Assembly: GCA_037367405.1 (NCBI GenBank)
Contig: JAZKJV010000297.1
Coordinates: forward strand, 682,001 to 746,000
Length of the DNA stretch: 64,000 nt
Source: Ottelia alismoides
Taxonomy: Eukaryota; Streptophyta; Magnoliopsida; Alismatales; Hydrocharitaceae
Direction of reading: 5' to 3'
Shown: in pieces, positions 32,496 through 44,499 of the stretch
Numbering within the stretch: the stretch's first letter is position 1
How the letters are laid out: every line of letters begins with the position of its first letter
Notes under the pieces: generated by a model
Seen by the model: the letters and a program-made list of their open reading frames with translations, nothing else
What the model was told of the DNA's origin: nothing
Databases searched by the model: none
Made by a program: the position numbers and the translations under genes

Positions 32496-33175
32496 TAGGG
32501 ATGAAAATGGTCGGATATATATACGAATATAGGTATTATCATATCTTTATACTTTTAAAATCCGGATACGAATACGAATATCATATGAACGTATACAAAT
32601 GTAAAATTATATCCTCAAAATACGAACACGAATGCAAAGCGAATATTGATAGTTTAGATACAAATATTTGACAAACGAATACGAATAGTATACATGTCTA
32701 AATATACTATAAAGCAATACGCATTTTAAGTTCGTAACAATTTTCAATATATACAAAGTAGACTAAATAATTTAATGGTGAATACGTGCATACAAAATAA
32801 TCAAATAATAAAAGAAAATGTAAATATATAACTAAATCATAAAAGAAAGCTTACCGAACTTACTTCTTTGTGTACCATGCAAGTATTGGTATCGACCAGA
32901 ATTTGAATCTTCGTATTCATATTTGTATTCGTATTTGTATTCTTCAAAAAATGAATATATGTATTCGTATTCTCAAAATTTTGAACATTCATATTCACAT
33001 TCGTATTCATCAAAATTGAGGATATATAGTATATCTGTATTCAACAAATGTTGAACATTTGTATTCATATCTGCATTCGTATCCATCAGATATGAGAAAA
33101 TTACATGCATAACCTCTATTTGACGAATATGAATACGAACGGATACGAATATATTTGTATTCATTTTCAAACTTA
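32496..33175. mobile_element. 680-bp hAT MITE with perfect 8-bp TSD
   Basis: The left end TAGGGATGAAAATGG and the right end CATTTTCAAACTTA are imperfect inverted repeats. Both are flanked by CATATGAG (32488-32495 and 33176-33183), a perfect 8-bp duplication diagnostic of hAT. The interior is full of short GAATACGAAT / ATTCGTATTC motifs in both orientations. No transposase. Confidence 0.85.
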
Positions 33176-33183
33176 CATATGAG

Positions 33184-34001
33184 TGAAGTCGGCTTACATG
33201 CTCATGTCATTCATGCTTTCGCTTCTCCCTCTTGTTATAGATAACCTCTATCTACAATTCTTCGGATCCGGTGTAATCTGGCTGATCGGGAATAATATTC
33301 ACTTAACGACGGAATTATTGGCAGATCGTGGGAGCAAGATTTGGAAAGAAAAGCCTTGACATGCTCAGAATCTCGTCTTTTGGGTTTTGTAAGAAAAAGA
33401 CATGGTTGTGATCGAACCATGAAGCGCGGAGACCAGAAAGGCTGAGATCGCAAAGTATAGGCATGCGCTTCTCCTGACAATGCTTTCGAGTTTTTGCCAA
33501 AGACTACGAGGAAGTTGAAATAGGAGAGCACTCATCTTGTTTGGGATGGATTTTCTACTTCAATGCTTTAGCAGTTGTCTCCACACTTTACTACCCAACT
33601 TGGACTATGGACATGATAACTAATGCACCTGAGTTGCATCCTTCCAAACCCTCTTATAGTAGGGAAAGTTCCTCTCAATGCTCTAAGACCTACACCAGAT
33701 ATAGTCCGAACCACGATGTTCCTAACCATCATCACGATTTCATAATTTGAATAATCATATAATGTTGTATGATGGTGCTAAATCTACAACATTATTCGTT
33801 ACAAAGGAATGTTCAAATTCTACGATGGATTTAGCACTTGACAAACACAATAAAGGAATATTTGAATTTATAAAGGAATGTTCAAAATGTTCATGTAAAT
33901 CGCAAATATTTTTTATTTGTTGCTAAATGTTCATATAACGATGATTTTTCATTGACTTTATTGTCAAAATTTATACTAATCATTTTAAATTTAACAAAAA
34001 A
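33184..34001. other. Mixed-composition spacer with unassigned ORFs
   Basis: Overlapping minus-strand frames at 33235-33531 (98 codons) and 33315-33500, and a plus-strand frame at 33541-33750, are not recognised. 33200-33700 is less AT-rich than its surroundings and could be a decayed gene piece. A 10-bp inverted repeat (GTGCTAAATC at 33775, GATTTAGCAC at 33828) lies just after. Confidence 0.25.
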
Positions 34002-34288
34002 TAAGGAGAAAACTACACAAAAGTCCCTGAACTAAATACTCAATTTCAAAGTCGTACATGAACTTTAAAAGGAACAATGTGGTACCCAATCTTTATGTTT
34101 TGTCTCAGTGTAGTCCTTGGTTGTTGAAGTTTAGTTGATCATTTAAATTTTCTGACCTTAAATACCAATAGCTCAAAATTATATTGAGAAAATGTTAAAG
34201 TTCGGGTAGCGTACTATTACCTTTTAAAGTTCGGGGATGACATTGAAAATAGGTAGATAGTTTAAAAACTTTTATGTAATTTACTCAG
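34002..34288. mobile_element. About 287-bp MITE with about 65-bp inverted ends
   Basis: The left end, around AGTCCCTGAACTAAATACTC and CATGAACTTTAAAAG, pairs with the right end, read inward as AGTAAATTACATAAAAG to CCCCGAACTTTAAAAG. The end type resembles the MULE MITEs common in plants. I could not find a clear 9-bp duplication. Confidence 0.55.
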
Positions 34289-34657
34289 AAACAAAAGGTC
34301 AACGGATAACCACTGCTACATAATACATTACAAGTAATAAAACAACAGGTATGCTATTTTCTGAGAATTTAAAATTTCAAAAAAATGTAGTAAATATTAT
34401 TTATTGTTATAGATTTAAAATGAATGATATGACAACGTATATCAAATTATTCATTAATGAAAACCAATTTTGGTGTATTGGTCCTAAGCCGATGTGAATC
34501 CTGATTGAATATTAATGTGAAATGATTTATTATGTCAATTTGACCAAGATCGAGTCATTCAACATCAAGTATAAAATATCCAAATTACTAATTGTATACA
34601 ATTTATTGAGTATGAAAGATGTCTGTATATTCAATATGAAATAGAGTACATTATAAA
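34289..34657. other. AT-rich noncoding spacer
   Basis: No ORF or element boundary recognised before the copia LTR. Confidence 0.4.
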
Positions 34658-34891
34658 GGTTGAGATTAAATTACTTTTCTTGGGTAAACGAGTTTATGGA
34701 TGATGACACGTTTACTCACTCTTATCTATATTATGTATTCACCCCCTCTTTGATCATTATCTTAGTGAAGAATGCCCTAATCTATAAAAGAGGATATTAG
34801 GGTTTTGCATCCCCATGGTTTTTACCTCTTTGAGGGTTTTCCACGTAAATCCTTTTGCAATCTTTGTATTTGCTTGATTGTTAAACTTAAC
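34658..34891 (+). repeat. 5' LTR of copia-2
   Basis: Begins GGTTGAGATT (first base of the canonical TG changed). Contains TCTATAAAAGAGG near 34780 (a TATA candidate). Directly followed by the primer site. Confidence 0.8.
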
Positions 34892-35029
34892 TTGGTATCT
34901 AAGCGAGGTCTGTGTGATCGTCTTCATCGCTGCCATTGATGACGAGTTGGTTGTTCTCCAAGCCTCCCTCGTCGATCTTCTCCTTGTTGCGTGTAGTGTT
35001 GTGCGCTGGCAGTTCCCTTTGCACACAAT

Positions 35030-35275
35030 ACCCCATGAATTCCCTCTGTACGTAATGTCCTTGCGCGACCCTCCTATACATGGTTCCTCCTGTGTGCGAC
35101 TCCCCCATGTGCGCGACCCCCCGGTGTACGGTGCCTCCTGTGCGCGGTTCCCCCTGACTGCGGTGGTCCTTTACGTGTGACCTCCCTTATTTGTGACCTC
35201 CCCTGCGCACGACATGCACTTGTGTGTGTCATGCTCGTCTTTGTGCGATGCCCCCTCTGTTTGCATGTCGTTGAG
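35030..35275 (+). repeat. GC-rich degenerate tandem repeat in the copia-2 leader
   Basis: Loose repeats of about 20-30 bp built on TGTGCGCGACCCCC and GGTTCCTCCTGTGTGCGAC lie between primer site and gag. Frames through them on both strands are repeat artefacts. The block is far richer in C and CG than the rest of copia-2. Confidence 0.6.
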
Positions 35276-35323
35276 CTCAAATTAAAGAGGTCTACTGAGA
35301 AATATTTTTTTTCCTTCTCTTAA

Positions 35324-35884
35324 GTGGGATCGGGTACCCTAAGTATGTATGAGCAAAAGAATCATGATATTATGATGTCTCAACTGAGTAAGGAGGTCTA
35401 CAACATGAGACAAGGAGACTTGGCTGTTGCCGGATATTATGTTGGGCTAAAGGTAAAACGGGAAGAAAATTATTACTACTGTAATTACACTTGGACAAGT
35501 CCCACAAGCCGGGAGAAATAATGGGATGAAGTATAGAAACAACGGATTTTTTCCCTTGATGGTCTTAATAATGAGTTTGAGGCTACTAGGAGTCAATTGT
35601 TGACAAGTGGGGTTGGATATGACATTGAGAAAGTTTATCATATCGTTGAATCCTAAGAGCAACGACGTGCAGTTATGAAGGATGAACATGTCTATGTTTT
35701 TTTAACAAATCTGCTTTACTCGGCAAAGGGAGCAAGAGTGGCTATTGGAAGGACAAGAAGTGTGAGCACTGCAAGAAGACTGGTCACGGGATGGGTTATT
35801 GTTGGGATCTTCATCCAGAGAAGAAATCAAATAAAGGAAGGTATCAGTTGCCATATCTGCCAACAGCACGAGACTCATCGATGA
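35324..35884 (+). pseudogene. gag: copia-2 gag with CCHC zinc knuckle
   Basis: QLSKEVYNMRQGDLAVAGYYVGLK (35375 on) fits the copia gag helix LxxxxxxMxQGxxSVxxYYxxLK. A stop and a frameshift follow near 35520. Near 35765 the knuckle CEHCKKTGHGMGYC has C-x2-C-x4-H-x4-C spacing followed by WDLHP, the usual copia gag C-terminus. It would form the particle and bind RNA in the cytoplasm. Confidence 0.8.
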
Positions 35885-36013
35885 TCAGATAAAGGATCTC
35901 CACACTTCTGTCAAGAAGATATCCATCTCCGGCAAAGGTGTCAGTGATACTGAAGCTATAAACTCTGTTACGGCTGCTAGAAAATGTGAAGGTAAACATT
36001 TACTAGCTGATGA

Positions 36014-36240
36014 ATAGATCATTGATAGTGGTGCTTCTGACCACATGGCATGCAATTCAAAGATGTTTCATGATTATAGACTAAGTTTAGGGAGGGAATG
36101 AGTAAATATGGTTGATGGCTCCTCTGTTATTGTGGCAGGAAAAGGGAGCATATCTATTATTGATAAATTTCTTTTGAAAGATGCTCTTCATGTTCCTGAC
36201 TTTCCTATCTCTTGTTTGTTTATCGCATTACCAAAAATTT
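36014..36240 (+). pseudogene. pol: copia-2 protease
   Basis: IIDSGASDHMA (36018-36050) is an intact copia aspartic protease active site. It is followed by VDGSSVIVAGKGSI and the ALHVPDF strand, both conserved. A stop lies just before the active site (ADE-stop-IIDSG) and another stop after GRE, so it is not translatable. Confidence 0.85.
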
Positions 36241-36414
36241 GAACTATTGTTTGATGTTTTATGCTCGATCTTGTGTCTTACAGGACTAGGAGACAAGGAA
36301 GCAGATTAAGATTGGTTTGATTGTTGGCGGTCTGTATCACCTTCTTGCTCATGTTATTTCTACCTGGATTGTTGCAACTGTTGACAAGGATTCTGATGAT
36401 ATTCAAACTATGAA

Positions 36415-37430
36415 ATAATGACATGAACGTCTTGGACATTCGAGTTATAATTTTCTTCAACGGTTATTTCCTCTTTTATGCAATAAAGTTGGCAGTAAGG
36501 TTCCCTTCTGCGAAGTGTGTTAGTTATCCAAGCACATTAAAACTATTTATCATACCTCTATTAGTAAAAGTAGTTCAATATTCCAAAATTTTCACTCTGA
36601 TGTTTGGGGACCTTCTAATGTGAAGAGCTTGGACGGGCATTCTTATTTTATTATGTTCATTGATGACTTTTCTCGATATACTTATGCATGTTTGTTGAAG
36701 AACAGAACTGAAGTGCCAAGTGTGAATCGAGGTTTTCTTAACATTATTAACAGTCAATATGATACAATCGTTAAAATTTTAAGGACTGACAATGCTCGAG
36801 AGTACCTGGAAGGATCCTTGCATGTTTTTGTTGAGGAGAAGGAAATTGTTCACGAGACTTCTTGCAGTTATACATCCCAACAAATGGTTTAGCTAAGAGG
36901 AAAAATCATCACTTAATGGACGTCACCGGGGCCCTTTTATTCAAGAGAAATGCCCAAAAACTTATTGGGGGAAGCTATTTTAACTGCTACATACCTTATT
37001 AATAGGTGTCTATTTGTTGTGATTGATAAACAGGTTCTTTTCTTTAGTGTGCACCCTGATAAAGCTCCTTTTTGTCTTGATCCTCGTGTATTTGGATGTA
37101 TGTGCCTTGTTCCCAATTCAGGACCTGGCCTGCGGAATTTAGATTCAAAGGCTACGAGGCGTATTTTTTGGGTTACTCTAGTACACAAAAGGGGTACAAA
37201 TGCTATGATCATGTGAAAAAAAACATTATGTCAGCAATGATGTTACTTTCCATGAACATACATCCTACTATGAGCATATTTTTCCTCAAAAGGAGTACAA
37301 TGAAGTTGGTATTTATTTCCTTTTTGAGGCCCGTGAAATGGTTACTGTTGGTCAGAATGGTTGTCAAGATAACAATGAGGATATAAACGAGGACATGCCA
37401 TCTACTCAAGATTACATCGGATAAGAAGAG
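36415..37430 (+). pseudogene. pol: copia-2 integrase, frameshifted
   Basis: HERLGHSSYNFLQRLFP is the HHCC region (near 36424). NFHSDVWGPS has the first catalytic Asp (near 36597). FIDDFSRYTYACLLKNRTEV and ILRTDNAREY carry the core and second Asp. CSYTSQQ starts the third motif, but a stop (QQMV-stop) and frameshift cut the QNGxAERKNRH-like segment at 36890. LDPRVFGCMCLVP and KGYKCYDH belong to the C-terminal part. Confidence 0.85.
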
Positions 37431-37659
37431 ATGGACAACAATGTGGCTCTTGAATATCTTGAGATACCAAACCCCAATCTCAATCTCTCCTCGGATGATC
37501 CAAATCGTCAGATCACTGTAAGTGGCTCTCCATCTATTGATATTCATAATGATGATGCTAATAATCAACTTGATGATTTGGTAGAAGATGCTAAGAATGT
37601 GGATGATCGTCCTATTGAAATAAGAATTAAATGCCTTTCTGAATGGAAATCTTAAAGAG

Positions 37660-38096
37660 TAGGTTTACATGAAAATGCCCCCCCAGGATATGGAATTGTA
37701 GATAAGTGTTGCATGTTGAAAATAGCTTTGTATGGGCTAAAATAATCACCCCGGGCATGGTTTGAGCGACTGCGTATTGTCATGATAAAACACGATCACC
37801 ATCTGACAAATGGAGATAATACACTTTTCATAAAAAGAAAAGATAATAGAAGATCTATTCTCCTCGTTTATGTGGATGACATGGTTCTCACTGGCGATGA
37901 TGAGGAAGAAATGTCTAGCATAAAGAGAATTCTTGCAGACGAATTCGAACTAAAAGACTTGGGAGAGTTGAAGTATTTTCTTGGCAAAGAAATAGTTAGA
38001 TCCACTGGGGGAATGCGTCTAAATCAACGAAACTATACTCTCGACTTACTAAAAGATTCAAGAATGCTTGGTGCAAATCCACATTTTCCCCTATAG
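37660..38096 (+). pseudogene. pol: copia-2 reverse transcriptase, N-terminal half deleted
   Basis: After the linker ending near 37655 the sequence jumps to KIALYGLK and PRAWFERL, so the fingers and first catalytic Asp (QLDVKNAFLHG) are absent. This is a deletion of several hundred bases. The remaining palm has an intact SILLVYVDDMVLTGDD (catalytic YVDD near 37868) and LGELKYFLGKEI. Confidence 0.85.
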
Positions 38097-38834
38097 AGGT
38101 AAATATAAACTAAGTAAAGAAGACGGTGAACTTCTGGATGTTGCAGGAAAAGGAAGATATCAACTGTTGGTTGAGAAACTAATCTACCTTACTCTCACAA
38201 GGTCTGATATCACTTATGCTGTAAATGTAGTTAGCCGGTTCATGCATGCTCCTACCACTATTCATTTGAATGCGATCAGCAGGATAATGTGCTATATAAA
38301 GAAGTCTCCAGAAAAAGGACTTATGTTAAAAATAAACAGTAATATGACAGCTGAAGACTATAGAGATGCAGATTGGGTTGGATCTATTGATGACAGACGA
38401 TATACGTCTGGATATGTCATATATCTTTGTGGGAACCTGGCCATCTAGAGAAGCAAGAAACAAAATATTATTTCCATGTCAAGCACCGAAGCTGAGTACC
38501 ATGCTCTTGCAAATGGTGTCACCAAAGTCTTGTGGCTACAACTTCTGTTGAAAGAGTTGAGAATTGAAACTACCACTCCGATTCAAATTTTTTGTGATAA
38601 CAAAGCGACATAAAACTTGGCAAACAATCCAATTATGCATGCCAGAACAAAACATGTAGAAATCGGCAAACACTTTATCCTTGAGAAGATTGATGATGGT
38701 CAGTTGTGCCTTCTTTATATGAAATCTGATGATCAAATTACTGATATCTTCAAAAAAGGCTGCCTATGATGGAATTCAAACATAATGTAGGCAAGTTGGA
38801 CATGGTTGATATGTATGTCCAATTTGAGGGAGAG
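38097..38834 (+). pseudogene. pol: copia-2 RNase H
   Basis: EKLIYLTLTRSDITYAVNVVSRFMHAP, then YRDADWVGSIDDRRYTSGY (first catalytic Asp region). MSSTEAEYHALANGVTKVLWL and IQIFCDNKAT follow (the other acidic residues). Single stops replace expected residues, for example in the NLAI-stop-RSKKQ region. It ends at the polypurine tract. Confidence 0.85.
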
Positions 38835-39072
38835 TGTTGAGATTGAATTACTCTTCTTGGGTAAACGAGTTTATGGATGAAGACCCGTTTACCCACTCTT
38901 ATCTATATAATGTGCTCATCCCCCCTCTTTGATCATTATCTTAGTGAAGAATGCCCTAATCTCTAAGAGAGGATATTAGAGTTTTGCGCCCCCGTGATTT
39001 TTCCTTCTTTGAAGGTTTTCCACATAAATCCTTTTTGCAATCTCTGTATTTGCTCGATTGTTAAACTTAACA
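38835..39072 (+). repeat. 3' LTR of copia-2
   Basis: TGTTGAGATT to CTTAACA. It differs from the 5' LTR at a fair number of positions (about one in ten by eye), indicating an old insertion. It ends 44 bp before the target duplication of the adjacent hAT element. Confidence 0.8.
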
Positions 39073-39124
39073 ATCAAAATACCAATATCAATGAAAAGAA
39101 AGATAAGTATGCTTCTATTACATG

Positions 39125-42100
39125 CATGGGCGGAGATAGTGGGGGCAAGTGGGGGCCATGGCCTCCCTCCCAATTGGAAAATTTTCAGACTTCCCCTCCC
39201 AATATCTTATTTTTCCTTAATCATGCTCCAGCAAAGATGTTATAATCTGTAATTTTCCCATCTCCTTTCGCAAATTTAAGGTGACATTTTAACTCCTCTC
39301 CTCCCAATCCGAGATTGATTTGCAACCAACCCATTATGGCATTATCCCCAAATTCCTAATTCTGCATTCCATTCCCAGCATGCCACATTCATATCCGCTC
39401 AAGCAAACGTCACAACAACATCATCGTGCTGGTGGTGAGCGATGACAATGCAAGCCCCTACATCTCCTGCACAGCTGCACTACAAAATCAATATCTACAG
39501 ATTCTGCACCCAATTACGACGGGCTCGATAAAAAAGTTCGTATTTTTTTCATTTAAACGCAATCAGGATTCATGATCTCAATTAGGCGATTTCTGATTTG
39601 CAGTAATTTTGCAAGATAGAGCCATAGGAAGAGCAAACACAGGAAGCATTGCTTGACAAGGAACCTGTGCATTGCTGCTTGAGAGGTCATCAATCATTTG
39701 CCTTCATGTTCTTTGGTTTTTTTGATCTTTGTTCTACTGGGAATTGACATAATTCAATAGTTGTAGACATATTGTATGGTTGATATTGCAGATTTGATTT
39801 CCAAATGTGAATAACCATTCATCTTTTAATATAGATAAAGAGAAAGAGGTATTTGTTTAGAGGGATGTCATCTTTTTATAATCTCCAAAATAATGGATCA
39901 CGATCTTTTGATGTTTAGATTTGACCAATTTCTAAATCGGATTGTCTACTTTCAACTCTGATAAACTGTAGCGAAGATCGCGGAGTCACATGCCACATAC
40001 GTTGAAAAAGTTCCTTTTCTCATTAAGTTTCCCTATAATTATGACCTACAATGATCTAGGTTTGATTGTTTTATTTTTAGAGTTGGGCGAATTGAAGGTC
40101 ATTAAAAATCATATGAAGAGTTGAAAAAAATGCTACAAAATTATTGTAATAATCAATATCATACTCAAATAGAGCATCATTTCGCAAAAGATTAAAATCT
40201 CCTAACAAACAAGAGTCTGTGGTTGGAACATGTTGGATTATGGCCGACAACCGACTTCAACCCAGAATCTTGAACTCTATCCTACACCAACATTTCAATT
40301 CAAAGACCTACGGTGTCAGTGATTTGAATGCTATTCACATCAAAATTGCATTATTTTTGCAATGAAAGTATTCATGCATGTTTCTTTACTAAAAGCTAAA
40401 TGGAAGTAATTCTGTATTACAAGAAATTAGAATTATAAATTATCAAATCATGAATTTCTTGGTGATTTTCTTTGATTGGTATGCGTGTTTACCAAGTGTT
40501 GACGACTGTATTTGCTTAGGGTCACAGATTAGGATTGGCCTGATTGGGGTTCGTAAAATTGCAAGCCAGTGCACGAGATGACAAGTTGCAGTCTTGCAGA
40601 GGCAAGCGAAGAGTGTAACTTGTAAGGTAAAATAGTGTTTTAAAGCTATTTACAATCCAATCTATTTATCATATTGTGTTGTTTTTTAGAAATGCTAGAA
40701 CAAAACAAACATTAGTTTTCAACATTATATTACTCAATTATCTATCAGACATTGAGACTGCATTCTATAAATTATTGTTTTTGTCATGTAAAATTAGGTT
40801 TGATCGTGGCTGAAAGAACAATCGACTCCTATTTTAAGAAATCAAGAGTTGATATTTGTGATAAAGATGTACATCAATCTTCTGCAAATTGTACAGATGT
40901 CCCACATGATGGTCTACTTCCTAGAATTGGTCCATCTCCTTCCGATATATTTGTTCAAAATTTTTCACGAGAGGTGCAAAATGAACATGTTGATGAATCT
41001 TCTATTGTTCGTAATCCGGAATTGCACCGTCAAATTTGGGAATATCCTGCTAATGAGGGGGATAACATTCGACATGCATATATTAATAATGGACCATATC
41101 AACATTATCTTTTATAATATCCCTCATCTGGTCGTGAAAATCATCAACATCGATTTCTAGTATCTTGATTTCAGAAATATCATTCATGATTAGAATATTC
41201 TCCAGTTAAAGATGCATCATTTTATTTGCCATGTTTTGTTTTCAATAAAATATCTACTGGACGATTTGGATCAAATATCTTTACGATCAATGATTTTCAC
41301 AATTGGAAAAAAATGGAGGAAAATATTGTGCATTTTTACATCACATTGGAAGCAATCCATGCTCACCTCATAATATAGCTAAACAAGCTTGCAAAGATTT
41401 GATCATTCAAATAAGGCATATTGATAATGTGATACATCGACAAATATTAGAAGAGATTAAATGCAATAGGCTACGATTGAAACATCAATTGATTGCGTTA
41501 GATGGTTGGCCTTTCAAGCATGTGCATTTATAGGGCATGATGAATGCAGATTCAAAGAATCGGGGAAATTATATTGAAATGATTAAGTTATTGGCATCAT
41601 ATTGCTAAAGTTGTAATAGATAATACCCCTAAAAATGCAAAATATACATCTCCGAAATTCAGAAGGAGATATTGGATATTATTTCAAATAACGTACAAAA
41701 GGCTATTCGCGATGAGATTGGAAATGCAAAACATTGTATTATTGTTGACGAAGCTCGCGATGAATTTATGAGAGAACAAATGGATATCGTCATCCGCTTT
41801 GTTGATATTAATAACTTTATTAGAGAAAGATTCTTGGATATTGTTCATGACAAAGATACAAGTGCAGCTACGTTAAAAAGATTTCATATGTCCTTTCTCA
41901 CCATAATCTCATTATTCAAGATATGTGTGGGTAAGGTTATGATGGTGTGAGTAACATGCGTGTAGAATGGAAGGGACTACAAGCACTCTTTAGTATGGAT
42001 AGCAAGTATGTATATTATGTGCATTATTTTGCGCACAGACTCCAATTAGCATTAGTTGTAGCATCAAGAGAAGTTATTTTTGTTCATCAATTTTTCTCCA

Positions 42101-43362
42101 AGTTAACATTTATCATTAATATTTTCGGTTCTTCTAATAAGAGGAATAATGAACTACAAGATATTCAAGCATCTAAATTGGCCGAAAAATTGCAGCTAAT
42201 GAGATTGAAATACGAAGAGGTATTAGTCAGATCGGGACACTACAACGTGCAAGAGATACTAGATGGGGATATCATTTACATTCAATTTCTAGCTTGATAA
42301 GGTTGTTTGATTCGACATGCCATGTACTAAATCATATCGTGAAAGATGGTTCTAGTTATTCTCAACGTGGGGATGTTGATGCTGCTTATGATTTAATAAC
42401 ATCCTTTGAATTTATATTTATTTTGCATTTGATGAAGGATATTTTGGGATATACAGATGTATTATGCCGTGCATTGCAAAATATCGATCAAGATGTTTTG
42501 AATGCGATGAGTTTGGTTTCCACTAGATCACTTCTTCAAGATATGTGTTTAAATGGCTGGAATAAATTCTTTGATAATGTACAATCATTTTGCTCAAATC
42601 AAAATATTGATGTTCTAGATATGAGTCTTCCTTATTCTAGCAGAGCTCATTCTCATCATGAGAAAAGCAACATTACACTTAAACATCATTATCGTATGGA
42701 TATTTTTATGACCACATTGGATTCACAACTTCAAGAGTTGGATCACAGATTTAACGATACAGCTATGGAGCTCTTACATTTAGTTCTGCACTAGACCCAC
42801 AAGATGGCTATCAAAAATTGAATATAAATGATATTTGTTTTCTTGCAGCAAATATATTATCCACAAGATTTCTCTGATAGTGAAAGTAACTTACTCCGTT
42901 TTTAGTTGATGCAGTATCAACTTGATGTCCCTAATCATCCAAAGATGAAACATTTAAGAATATCTGAATTATGTCAAGCATTGGCAGAAACTGGAAAGTT
43001 ATGAGTCTATTATTTAATTGACAGATTGATCCAACTTATCTCGACTCTTCCTGTTTCAACTACTAAAATTGAACGTGCATTTTCAGCTATGAACCTCGTG
43101 ATGGCTTCGAAATAAGATGGAAGATGGAATTTTAGGTAGTTGTATGAATGCTTACATCGAAAAGGAGATATCAGAAAATGTTACCGTCGAAGAAGTAATT
43201 GATGATTTCTATGTAATGAAAAATCGTCGAGCGCAACTTCGATAAATTATGTAAGTTTATTCATCACTTTTAAATCTATGTACCTTAACAATAGTAGTTT
43301 CAGTTATTTATATACTTGACTAAACATCGCCCCACCTGTGCAATTTTTCTTGCTCTGCCCTG
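39125..43362 (+). mobile_element. hAT element, full-length but inactive, perfect 8-bp TSD
   Basis: The left end CATGGGCGGAG and the right end CTCTGCCCTG are short inverted repeats. Flanks ATTACATG (39117-39124) and ATTACATG (43363-43370) are a perfect 8-bp duplication. The length of 4.2 kb and a transposase-derived coding region (40752-43245) make this a former autonomous hAT of the ZMYM1-like (TTF zinc finger/DUF4371) type. The first 1.6 kb is a noncoding 5' part, possibly with introns. Confidence 0.85.
40752..43245 (+). pseudogene. hAT transposase, ZMYM1/DUF4371-like, many stops
   Basis: ERTIDSYFKKSR (40818 on) is the N-terminus typical of this plant family. LEYSPVKDASFYLPCFVF is the TTF-type zinc-finger region. 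HCIIVDEARDEFMREQMDIVIRFVD is the conserved catalytic-domain strand (DUF4371), and ERFLDIVHDKDTSAATLK follows. VSNMRVEWKGLQALF and YVYYVHYFAHRLQLALVVAS are next. The C-terminal dimerisation motif LIQLISTLPVSTTKIERAFS appears near 43030-43090. Multiple stops and frame changes split it into at least six pieces (for example 41118, 41534, 41950, 42298, 42795). It would have acted in the nucleus. Confidence 0.9.
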
Positions 43363-43370
43363 ATTACATG

Positions 43371-44499
43371 ATGCTCAAATTTACACCTCGAGTTATGACA
43401 AAAGCAAACTAAGACATGAATTTGAATAATAAAAAATCACTATAAGGTGGACGTAATATTTTTGAATATTTGCAAACCAAGTTTGTCGAGACCAGGCGGA
43501 AATCGACTTAAATAACCAAAAAAACTCCAACGTTCTGGCATTTAGGACTTTTTTCATTTTTATTGATCCATTTTAGATATATCTTATATTTTAGTAGGAG
43601 ATTGATGGAGGTTGATTTTTAAAGAAATCGGACTTGATTGGGTGGATAGGGAACATTGTGAAGCGATTTGGACCCTCCGATGTTCAGACTTTTATTAAGG
43701 AGGTTTTCACTATTGGATCTTATTTATCATTTTACTAAATGTTAGGTTACAATGCAAAGATTACATGTTTACATTTTCACCCGGCTCCTACGGGAGGTGT
43801 GGGTGGGGCATTGAGCTAGGTCAGCCACATCGGGTTCGATCAATGATGGGACAACCATCTATCGTACGCGAACCCTATAAAAGATTTGCTAAGTAAATGC
43901 ATGCATGTTCACTGGTTGTTGGGACGGGTGACGAGAGATTCGCTGGTCTACCGGCATGGATTTTGATGGATCCACTAATGGTAAGGCAATCATAAGTAAT
44001 TATTTACAAGGACACTTTTATCCAAAGGGAATGCTTAAACATGATGGATATTAGTGGCTTCACTTAGAGATAAAATGATTGAGATTTCATTAGACTAAAT
44101 TACAGTTCACCGAACCAAATCAAGTTTTAAAGAGTTGCAATTAATTAACTTGAAAGAGTTCAGGTCAATCATCGATATGATTCATTATCCAACTCGACTG
44201 GATAAATCTAAGTTTTTAATATACTTGATATCACATTTGATCTAAATTTCACTATACATGATTTATGTAATCTTCCTGTCAGATCTTGAAGTATCCATCA
44301 TTGTTGCATAGCTCTGAAAAATCTCGATTAAATTAGGAGCTCCTTATCCACAAACAATGATATCCCATATTTTGATATCCGAATTATGATTTGAGATATT
44401 CACTTATCTTAAAATCTTGAACCATGAGAATTGATTCTCATGGATCACACTTATCAAGCCCCTATTCTATCATGAGGTCCTCTTTTGTGATTCCAACTA
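43371..44499. other. Noncoding; may include eroded gypsy internal sequence
   Basis: No domain-bearing ORF. A segment at 43795-43870 has a Pol III B-box-like GGGTTCGATCA but no convincing A box or SINE tail. Part of 44100-44499 may belong to element B, whose gag remnant follows. Confidence 0.3.

Larger units (their letters stand above)
34658..39072 (+). mobile_element. Ty1/copia element (copia-2) with both LTRs
   Basis: LTRs lie at 34658-34891 and 38835-39072 and match along their length (TTGAGATT...GTTAAACTTAA). The primer site is a mutated initiator-Met complement (TTGGTATCTAAGCGAGG, from 34892) and the polypurine tract is TTTGAGGGAGAG (about 38823-38834). Flanks ATAAA and ATCAA are a 5-bp duplication with one mismatch. 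The order gag, protease, integrase, RT, RNase H is kept, but every domain is broken and part of RT is deleted. At 4.4 kb it is close to the size of a complete copia. Confidence 0.85.

Noticed and set aside
43795..43870. Possible SINE with B-box-like GGGTTCGATCA
   Set aside because: No convincing A box, tail or target duplication.
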